A stretch of DNA of 9,849 nt from an uncultured Clostridia bacterium (GTDB taxonomy: Bacteria; Bacillota_A; Clostridia; Christensenellales; CAG-138). Within the stretch, counting starts at the first letter, position 1; each line of letters starts with the position of its first letter. The DNA is taken from NCBI GenBank assembly GCA_946539625.1, contig CAMNHT010000032.1:1-9849 (forward strand), in the 5' to 3' direction. The notes beneath the pieces are model-generated. The model was given only the letters and a program-made list of their open reading frames with translations, was not told the origin of the DNA and did no database searches. Below are positions 1 through 5,042 of this stretch, piece after piece. The translations under genes and the position numbers were made by a program.

Positions 1-624
1 CCGATGGTCGCATTGACGTTTGACGACGGTCCGAATATCCAACTGACGATTCCGGTGCTGGAAAAACTGGAGCAGTATGACGTCAAGGCAACCTTTTATG
101 TGCTTGCAGCTGCGATCAACGACACGACGGGACCGATGCTGCAGCGTATGGTTGATCAGGGCTGTGAGATCGGACTGCACGGGCTGACGCATGAGCTGAT
201 GACGAACTTCACAAGCGAACAGAACACGAGGCGGCATCTGAAGGCGTGCGGCGTCATCTCGGGGTGGATCGAGGGCGGCTATCAGATCAAAACGCTGCGA
301 CCGCCGGGCGGAAGCTGCAACAGCCGCGTTACGCGCGGGGCAAAGGACGCCGGCCTTGCGGTCATCATCTGGTCTGTGGACACGTTGGACTGGTACACGC
401 AGAACGTCGAAAAAATCATGGACGTCGTCAAAAAAGAGACAAAAAACGGCGCGATCATTCTCTGCCACGACCATCACAAGCCGACGCTCGACGCGCTCGA
501 TGAAATGATCCCGTGGCTCCTCGAACAGGGCTACGAGCTTGTGACCGTTTCCGAGCTTCTGGAAAGCACGGGAAACCCGATAGAGCCCGGCAAGGTCTAC
601 TTCTCCAAGGAGAGCAACGATTGA
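1..624 (+). CDS. Polysaccharide deacetylase (NodB/CE4 domain), 5' end cut by window
   Basis: The frame is open from base 1 to the TGA at 622-624, and the true start lies left of the window. Counting from the ATG at base 4, the CE4 motifs appear in order: TFDDGP (D7-D8, catalytic base and metal Asp), HGLTH (H59 and H63, metal ligands), RPPGG (R99-G103), SVDTLDW (D126, D129, W130) and LCHDHH (H155-D156, the C-terminal catalytic His motif). The family removes N- or O-acetyl groups from peptidoglycan, chitin-like or other polysaccharides with a divalent metal, usually outside the membrane. The motif spacing fits a complete NodB barrel, so only the N-terminal part (often a signal anchor and linker) is missing. 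The substrate cannot be read from sequence; peptidoglycan GlcNAc or MurNAc deacetylation is the commonest role in Firmicutes. A terminator follows directly, so this is the last gene of its transcript. Confidence 0.92.
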   Translation, partial: PMVALTFDDGPNIQLTIPVLEKLEQYDVKATFYVLAAAINDTTGPMLQRMVDQGCEIGLHGLTHELMTNFTSEQNTRRHLKACGVISGWIEGGYQIKTLRPPGGSCNSRVTRGAKDAGLAVIIWSVDTLDWYTQNVEKIMDVVKKETKNGAIILCHDHHKPTLDALDEMIPWLLEQGYELVTVSELLESTGNPIEPGKVYFSKESND

Positions 625-628
625 ATCC

Positions 629-655
629 AAGCGGGATCATACGGTCCCGTTTTTT
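629..655 (+). terminator. Intrinsic terminator after the deacetylase gene
   Basis: CGGGATC (632-638) pairs with GGTCCCG (643-649), one G-T wobble included, across a 4-nt loop, and is followed by TTTTTT (650-655). It starts only a few bases after the stop codon and separates the deacetylase transcript from the tRNA promoter. Confidence 0.85.
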
Positions 656-692
656 GTATGAAGACGCGATTCTTTTTTTCATCGGGAAGCAC

Positions 693-721
693 TTGCAACG
701 CAAGGAAACCTGTGCTATAAT
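693..721 (+). promoter_or_regulatory. SigA-type promoter of the tRNA-Arg gene
   Basis: The -35 box TTGCAA is at 693-698. After a 17-bp spacer comes the -10 box TATAAT at 716-721, with an extended -10 TG at 713-714. The predicted start is about 728, leaving a leader of roughly 8 nt before the mature tRNA. The match is near consensus, as expected for a stable RNA gene. Confidence 0.85.
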
Positions 722-735
722 ATGCACCGTGCCGT

Positions 736-812
736 GTGCCTGTAGCTCAGCTGGATAGAGTGTCAGACTCCGACTCTGAAGGCCAGAGGTTCGAATCCTC
801 CCAGGCACGCCA
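736..812 (+). tRNA. tRNA-Arg(CCG), reads CGG codons; CCA encoded
   Basis: The 77-nt cloverleaf folds as follows. The acceptor stem 736-742 pairs perfectly with 802-808 (7 bp). The D arm GCTC/GAGT has a GG-A loop consistent with the A20 arginine identity base. The anticodon stem TCAGA (763-767) pairs with TCTGA (775-779), enclosing loop CTCCGAC with anticodon CCG at 770-772. The T arm is 785-801 with loop TTCGAAT, the discriminator is G809, and the encoded CCA is 810-812. One T-stem pair is broken: A785 faces C801 (positions 49-65), leaving four paired T-stem bases. The rest is regular, so the gene is probably functional. It has its own promoter and terminator. A copy of its 3' end lies 153 bp downstream. 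Confidence 0.96.
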
Positions 813-814
813 AA
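795..814 (+). repeat. Direct repeat copy 1: T loop to CCA of the tRNA-Arg gene
   Basis: This 20-bp segment, ATCCTCCCAGGCACGCCAAA, begins inside the T loop and runs through the acceptor 3' strand and CCA. It occurs again, identical, at 948-967. A repeat of a tRNA 3' end starting in the T loop has the geometry of tyrosine-integrase att sites, although no integrase gene is present here. Confidence 0.9.
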
Positions 815-850
815 CAAAATACCCACCTTTGCGGTGGGTGTTTTGTTTTT
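812..850 (+). terminator. Intrinsic terminator of the tRNA-Arg gene
   Basis: A long stem starts at the tRNA 3' end. ACCCACC (821-827) pairs with GGTGGGT (833-839) over the 5-nt loop TTTGC, and the stem extends outward through A-T pairs (AACAAAA with TTTTGTT, plus one T-G wobble) to about 812/848. The T-rich 3' arm and the run to base 850 make it a strong intrinsic terminator. Confidence 0.9.
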
Positions 851-947
851 GCGCTCTATGAGCGCATATTCGAACGTCGTTCGTACAGACGCCGCAGGCG
901 TCTGCCCGGCATTTCTTCCTCTGATTTGCAATCAGAAGAAATGCCGT

Positions 948-967
948 ATCCTCCCAGGCACGCCAAA
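948..967 (+). repeat. Direct repeat copy 2: orphan tRNA-Arg 3' end
   Basis: This is an exact 20-bp copy of 795-814, including CCA and two following A residues, with no tRNA body upstream: the preceding bases (GCCGT) close a hairpin instead. It cannot make a tRNA. It also carries the same C (954) that causes the T-stem mismatch in the intact gene. Confidence 0.9.
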
Positions 968-1003
968 AAGAACTGCTCCGCCTTTGGACGGGGCAGTTCT
1001 TTT
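966..1003 (+). terminator. Intrinsic terminator after the orphan tRNA tail
   Basis: AGAACTGCTCCG (969-980) pairs with CGGGGCAGTTCT (989-1000), one wobble included, with flanking AAA/TTT pairs and a T tract at 1000-1003. It sits exactly where the tRNA terminator sits relative to the first tRNA tail, but the stem sequence is unrelated. Confidence 0.8.
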
Positions 1004-1022
1004 ATGCACGCAGAGCGTGCAT
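1004..1022. repeat. Perfect inverted repeat with 3-nt loop
   Basis: ATGCACGC and GCGTGCAT form an 8-bp perfect stem over loop AGA. It matches in position and style the hairpin at 851-865 of the first unit. Confidence 0.8.
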
Positions 1023-1185
1023 GATTTGAACGTCGTGTGCACATACGGCGCGGTTTCGTTGGCTTCCGAATCAAAAGCAGCGACGGGCTCGTGAATGCAT
1101 ATTTTCGGAGGGTCATCGTTACCGTGCGATAACACTCAAGGCGGTTTTTGCCGTTTTCCTTTTTATAAGATTCGCAAATCCGCCC

Positions 1186-1214
1186 TTTTCATTTGCGCGG
1201 GGTTATGCTATACT
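1186..1214 (+). promoter_or_regulatory. Promoter of the LRR-repeat protein gene
   Basis: The -35-like TTTTCA is at 1186-1191. A 17-bp spacer leads to -10 TATACT at 1209-1214, with an extended -10 TG at 1206-1207. The predicted start near 1221 lies downstream of an in-frame ATG at 1095, which argues that translation begins at 1245. The -35 box is weak, and the extended -10 may compensate. Confidence 0.7.
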
Positions 1215-1225
1215 GCATTCATAAA

Positions 1226-1232
1226 AAGGGAG
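1226..1232 (+). promoter_or_regulatory. Ribosome binding site for the LRR-repeat protein
   Basis: AAGGGAG lies 12 nt before the ATG at 1245, slightly farther than usual and almost at the predicted 5' end of the mRNA. It supports 1245 over the upstream in-frame ATG at 1095. Confidence 0.6.
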
Positions 1233-1244
1233 CCTGAAAACGGC

Positions 1245-3203
1245 ATGAAAGAACGGATCAAACCGGACAGGGAGACGGAAACAATCATAAAGGAGACCGT
1301 GACGCGGGACTTATCGGAGAACGCGTCGGAAAAGCCTGCCATGCGGAAAGCGACCGGAAAAGGCCGCGGCCGTCGGATCATCCCTGCGGCCGTCTGCGGC
1401 GGCGTGTTTGCGGCGCTCGCGGTGGTTTTTCTTTTGCTGTATGCGGTGAACGGCGGGCAGATTCTGCCGCGCAATGCGAAGGATGCCGTTCGCGGTATAG
1501 ACTTTGCGTCATACGCGGTGCCGGAAAGACTGGACCTCAGAGGGGAGGACGTCACCCTTGAACAGGTCATGGCGTTGAAAAAGACACTGCCCGAAAGTAC
1601 CATACTGTTTACGGCGTCGGCAGGCGGCGTCACGGTCGATAACGATACGACGAGCCTTTCCGCTGTCGTTACTGCGGAAGAAGCGGCAGCCCTTCCCGTG
1701 CTGGAAAAGCTCGAAAGCGCGGACCTTTCGGGAAGCAGCTGTTTTGCGGAAATCCTTGCGCTGCAGGCAAAAATGCCCGATTGCACCATTTTGTACACCG
1801 TGCCTTTGGGGAATACGGTAATCCGTTCCGAAGCGGATACGGCGACCGTTTCGGGGGCGACTGCCGCGGACCTTCTGGAGAAACTTTCGTACCTGCCCGC
1901 TCTCACGACGCTGGACGTGACCGGCTGCAGCCTGACGGCGGAGGAGATATCCGCGCTCAAGACAGCCTATCCCCGGATCGCCATGACCTATTCGGTATCC
2001 GTGAACGGACAGCAGATTTCCAATCGCGCAACCGCCGTTACCCTTACGGGAACGCTGACCGATGAAACAGTGGCAGCCCTTGCGGCGTTTGACAACCTGC
2101 GGGAAGCGGACCTGAAGGACTGCGCGTGTGATGCGGAAACGCTGCTGAAACTGCTGGAGGCATATCCGAAAATCTCGTTTGACTATAGGGTTCCTCTGGG
2201 CAGCGGCAGCGTGGACAAAACCGCGCAGGAATTGAAGGTGCCCGCCGGCACAGGCGTTTCCGAACTGAAGGAAGCGCTTGCACTGCTTCCGCAGGCGGAA
2301 AAGGCGGACCTGCATGAAGCGGGCTATACAGAGGAAGAGGCAAAAATGCTGATCGAAGCATACCCGCAGATCGTGTTTGCCTGCACGCTGACTTTTCTGG
2401 ATCATCCGTGGGAAACCGCGGGGACGGAGGAGCTGGACCTGAGCGGCACCGAGATAAGCGACCCGGCACAGGTGGAGGAGGCCATGCGATACATCCATGA
2501 TCTGGGGAAACTGGTGCTCTCCGATTGTGGGCTGACCAATGAGCAGCTGGACGCGCTTAACAGGGAATATCCGGAAACGCGCATCGTGTGGACCGTGAAA
2601 ATGGGACCGCACAAGCTGCGCACGGATGCGGAAACATTTTCGACATTTAACCGTGCCAAGCATATTTCCAAAGCGGATCCCCCGGAATTGGTTGCCGAAA
2701 AGCGTGCCACCTATCGACTGACCACGGAGGATATTCAGGTGCTGCGGTATTGCACGGACCTGATCGCTCTGGACCTGGGGCATAACAACATCGACGATAT
2801 CTCCGTGCTGGCGAATTGCCCGCATTTGCAGTACCTGATCATCGCGGATAATTTCCTCACGGATATCAGCGTGGTTGCACAGTTGAAGGAGCTGATCTAC
2901 GTGGAGTTCTTTATGAACACCATTACGGATGTTTCCGCCTTCGCCGGGCTGGAGAACCTGCTGGATCTGAACCTGTGCACGAACAATATCTCGGATTTCA
3001 GCCCGCTGTACGGTCTCGGAAACCTGGAGCGCCTGTGGTATTGGCACAACGATGTTACAGCGGCGCAGGAGAATGAAATTGCCGCCGCGCTGCCAAACTG
3101 CCGCTGCGTAGCCAGTTCCGACGGGGATACCGGAAACGGCTGGCGGGAGCATGAGCGGTATTTTGTGATGCGAAAGCTCTTTAACAGCGGGGTATCAAAA
3201 TGA
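1245..3203 (+). CDS. Membrane-anchored leucine-rich-repeat protein with six ~65-residue repeats
   Basis: The 652-residue protein has a charged cytoplasmic N terminus (1-44, ending in basic GKGRGRR), one membrane segment (about 46-68) and a long predicted extracellular region. Residues about 88-473 hold six imperfect repeats. Each has a predicted helix, a strand of the ADLSG/TLDVTG type, a second helix ending in a conserved proline (AYP-like; P116, P178, P243, P308, P374, P443) and a strand such as ILYTV or IVWTV. Residues 506-604 then form four regular 22-residue leucine-rich repeats of the internalin/SDS22 kind (LxxLDLGHNNIDDIS type) plus a partial one. LRR proteins of this kind usually bind protein or carbohydrate ligands; no enzyme motif or sortase signal is seen, and the partner is unknown. 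The start at 1245 is chosen from promoter and RBS position. The gene is monocistronic, ends at a terminator and converges with the exporter operon. Confidence 0.88.
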   Translation: MKERIKPDRETETIIKETVTRDLSENASEKPAMRKATGKGRGRRIIPAAVCGGVFAALAVVFLLLYAVNGGQILPRNAKDAVRGIDFASYAVPERLDLRGEDVTLEQVMALKKTLPESTILFTASAGGVTVDNDTTSLSAVVTAEEAAALPVLEKLESADLSGSSCFAEILALQAKMPDCTILYTVPLGNTVIRSEADTATVSGATAADLLEKLSYLPALTTLDVTGCSLTAEEISALKTAYPRIAMTYSVSVNGQQISNRATAVTLTGTLTDETVAALAAFDNLREADLKDCACDAETLLKLLEAYPKISFDYRVPLGSGSVDKTAQELKVPAGTGVSELKEALALLPQAEKADLHEAGYTEEEAKMLIEAYPQIVFACTLTFLDHPWETAGTEELDLSGTEISDPAQVEEAMRYIHDLGKLVLSDCGLTNEQLDALNREYPETRIVWTVKMGPHKLRTDAETFSTFNRAKHISKADPPELVAEKRATYRLTTEDIQVLRYCTDLIALDLGHNNIDDISVLANCPHLQYLIIADNFLTDISVVAQLKELIYVEFFMNTITDVSAFAGLENLLDLNLCTNNISDFSPLYGLGNLERLWYWHNDVTAAQENEIAAALPNCRCVASSDGDTGNGWREHERYFVMRKLFNSGVSK

Positions 3204-3206
3204 TAC

Positions 3207-3239
3207 AAAAAAACGTCCGTCCTTGCGGCGGACGTTTTC
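3207..3239. terminator. Bidirectional terminator between convergent genes
   Basis: AAAACGTCCG (3210-3219) pairs perfectly with CGGACGTTTT (3229-3238) over a 9-nt loop. On the plus strand the stem ends in TTTT; on the minus strand seven U residues follow (A run at 3207-3213). It can therefore stop both the LRR gene (ending 3203) and the exporter operon (ending 3273). Confidence 0.88.
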
Positions 3240-3272
3240 TGATGGAAATATGCACGTATCCGTTTCGCACGC

Positions 3273-5042
3273 TCAATCGCTTGCTTCGAACTGCGCGCGG
3301 TAGAGTTCGCGATAGAAGCTTTCGCGCCGCATCAGCGCATCGTGCGTGCCCTGCTCGACCACCTGCCCGCCGCGCATGACGAGAATGTTGTCCGCGTTGC
3401 GGATCGTGGAAAGACGGTGGGCGATGACAAAGCAGGTCTTGTTTCGCATCAGCTCGCGCATGGCGGCCTGGATCTGCTGCTCGGTGCGGGTATCGACGTT
3501 CGACGTCGCTTCGTCGAGGATCAGCATGTTCGCGTCAAGAAGCATGGCGCGCGCGATCGTCAGGAGCTGCTTCTGCCCCTTTGAAATGCCTGCGCCGTTG
3601 TCGGTAAGACGTGTCTGATAGCCGTCCGGAAGCCGCGAAATGTAGTTGTGGATGTGCGCCGCCTTCGCCGCGCGGATGACGTCCTCCTCGGTCGCGTCCT
3701 TTTTGCCGTAGGCAATGTTTTCAAAGATCGTGCCGGTAAAGAGCCACGTATCCTGCAGCACCATGGCGTACGCCTTGCGCAGAGAATCCCGCGTGACCTT
3801 TGCGATCGGCTTTCCGTCCACGCGGATCTCGCCCGAATCCACGTCATAAAAGCGCATCAGAAGATTGATAACGGTCGTTTTGCCCGCGCCGGTCGGACCG
3901 ACGATCGCGATCAGCGAGCCGGATGGCGCATGCAGGTCAAAATCGGCGATGATCGGGCGGATCTTGTCATAGGAAAAACTGACCTTTTCGATCTCTACGT
4001 CACCGCGCACATTGTCCAGCACATCCGCGTCCGGCGCATCGGCAGGCTCCGGTTCGGCGTCGATCAGCGAAAAGACGCGTTCCGCCGCGGCAAACGCGCT
4101 CTGGAGTTCCGCGATGATATTGGCGACTTCATTGATCGGACCGGAGAACTTGCGCGAATACTGCACAAAGCTTGAAAGATCGCCGAGCAGGATCTTACCT
4201 TTCAGAAACAGCACCGACCCGATCACGCATACGAGCGCGAGCGATACATTGTTGATGAATGTGACGGACGGTCCCGTAACCGTGCCGTTTGCTTCCGCAC
4301 GCGTATAGGCGTCGACCGCCTCGATGTTCTTTTCTTCGAAGCGTTCCTGCACGGCGGCTTCGCGGCCGTAGGCGCGGACGGTCTTCTGCCCGCCGAGCAT
4401 TTCCTCGACGTAGCCGTTCAGCTCACCGAGCTTCTTGCTGCGGGTGCGGAACATCGGACGCACACGGTTTGCAAGCCACCGCGTGAACAGGATCGTGATC
4501 GGGATCGTCACGGCGAAAACCGGCACGAGGATCGGCGCGATCGACAGCATCATGACGAGCGACACCACGACCGTGATCGTGCTCTGTAAAATCTGCAAGG
4601 CGTCGGCGGCAAGGGACTGGTTGACCGTATCGACGTCGTAGGTGATGACGCTGACGATGTCGCCGACCTGGCGGTTGTCAAAGTATGAGACCGGAAGACT
4701 GGTGAGGTTTTCAAAAATGTCGTGCCGCATCTGCTTTGCGACCTTGCGAGACAGCCGCAGCATAACGTATTGCAGCAGATACGTAAAGCCTGCCGACAGG
4801 AGATAACAGCCCGCCATCCATGCCGCGCAGGTCAACACGACCTTGAAATCGACGCCGTTCGGGTCCGTGATCGCGTTGATCGCCTGCCCGGACAGTTTCG
4901 GTCCGTACAGAGACAAAAGGCTCGACGCTGCGGAGAGCAGCACGGCAAGAACGATCATGAGTCGGTTTTTGCCCATGTACCGCCACATGCGGCCGAGGAG
5001 CCGGAAGCGGTCTTTTATCGTATGCGAGGAAGCGCTTTTCAT
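3273..5042 (-). CDS. ABC exporter half-transporter, subunit B (canonical Walker B, degenerate signature)
   Basis: The 589-residue protein has the usual exporter layout: an N-terminal six-helix membrane domain (about 15-320) followed by an ATPase domain. Visible motifs are Walker A GPTGAGKTT (382-390), Q-loop VLQD (Q430), signature ISKGQ (486-490) instead of LSGGQ, Walker B LILDE with catalytic E511, D-loop SNVD and H-switch H542 (IAHR). The ATG overlaps the upstream gene's TGA as ATGA, with AGGAGG 7 nt before it inside that gene, so the two are translationally coupled. The degenerate signature is complementary to defects in the partner, as in heterodimeric exporters of the BmrCD, LmrCD and TM287/288 type. 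These move drugs, lipids or peptides outward at the cytoplasmic membrane. The substrate cannot be assigned; no resistance, lantibiotic or sensor gene is nearby. Confidence 0.93.
   Translation of the reverse strand: MKSASSHTIKDRFRLLGRMWRYMGKNRLMIVLAVLLSAASSLLSLYGPKLSGQAINAITDPNGVDFKVVLTCAAWMAGCYLLSAGFTYLLQYVMLRLSRKVAKQMRHDIFENLTSLPVSYFDNRQVGDIVSVITYDVDTVNQSLAADALQILQSTITVVVSLVMMLSIAPILVPVFAVTIPITILFTRWLANRVRPMFRTRSKKLGELNGYVEEMLGGQKTVRAYGREAAVQERFEEKNIEAVDAYTRAEANGTVTGPSVTFINNVSLALVCVIGSVLFLKGKILLGDLSSFVQYSRKFSGPINEVANIIAELQSAFAAAERVFSLIDAEPEPADAPDADVLDNVRGDVEIEKVSFSYDKIRPIIADFDLHAPSGSLIAIVGPTGAGKTTVINLLMRFYDVDSGEIRVDGKPIAKVTRDSLRKAYAMVLQDTWLFTGTIFENIAYGKKDATEEDVIRAAKAAHIHNYISRLPDGYQTRLTDNGAGISKGQKQLLTIARAMLLDANMLILDEATSNVDTRTEQQIQAAMRELMRNKTCFVIAHRLSTIRNADNILVMRGGQVVEQGTHDALMRRESFYRELYRAQFEASD

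Larger units (their letters stand above)
795..947 (+). repeat. Tandem unit 1: tRNA tail, terminator and hairpin array
   Basis: This 153-bp unit starts at the tRNA 3' segment. After the terminator it contains a chain of hairpins: 851-865 (GCGCTC/GAGCGC, loop TAT), 871-883 (CGAAC/GTTCG, loop GTC), 886-904 (CAGACGCC/GGCGTCTG, loop GCA) and 908-945 (GGCATTTCTT and CTGATT paired with AATCAG and AAGAAATGCC, with a 3-nt bulge and a 3-nt loop). The core 872-895 aligns with 1028-1051 of unit 2 at 19 of 24 positions. No credible coding sequence lies inside. It may be a small non-autonomous element at a tRNA 3' end or the remnant of a tandem duplication; the sequence alone does not decide. Confidence 0.65.
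948..1051 (+). repeat. Tandem unit 2: diverged copy of the tRNA-tail unit
   Basis: The order of parts repeats that of unit 1: tRNA 3' end (948-967), terminator (966-1003), a compact hairpin with a 3-nt loop (ATGCACGC/GCGTGCAT, loop AGA, 1004-1022), then the core starting GAACGTCGT (1028-1036). The core can fold by itself (1031-1050, CGTCGTGT with ACATACGGCG including wobbles). The terminator and hairpin stems have different sequences from those in unit 1 but keep their structure. The right end is unclear; homology cannot be followed past about 1051, and no third tRNA tail is present. Confidence 0.55.

Noticed and set aside
455..931. A 158-codon minus-strand open frame containing PGRIRTSGLQSRS...
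   Set aside because: This peptide is the antisense translation of the tRNA-Arg gene, a well-known spurious protein annotation. The frame also runs across two terminators and the deacetylase gene. The shorter PGRIR peptide at 932-1135 (minus) is the same artefact from the orphan tRNA tail.
795..967. Boundaries of an integrated genomic island (attL/attR)
   Set aside because: Only 133 bp without genes lies between the two 20-bp copies, so there is no island here now. At most this is a scar or a non-autonomous element, and it is reported as such.
1136..1160. Possible third terminator, AAGGCGG then CCGTTTT
   Set aside because: Only three Watson-Crick G-C pairs with two G-T wobbles and two A-T pairs; too weak to call. 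Apart from the LRR promoter, I see no other supported feature between 1052 and 1244.
1095..1244. A 50-residue N-terminal extension of the LRR protein from the ATG at 1095
   Set aside because: The predicted promoter (1186-1214) and the ribosome binding site (1226-1232) lie inside this stretch, and the extension shows no recognisable coding features. The start at 1245 gives the usual charged tail, membrane helix and extracellular domain order.
1509..3152. A 547-codon open frame antisense to the LRR gene
   Set aside because: It is a mirror of GC-rich codon use in the sense gene, shows no recognisable motif and has composition typical of antisense frames (rich in R, H, Q). The sense strand has clear repeats and signals.
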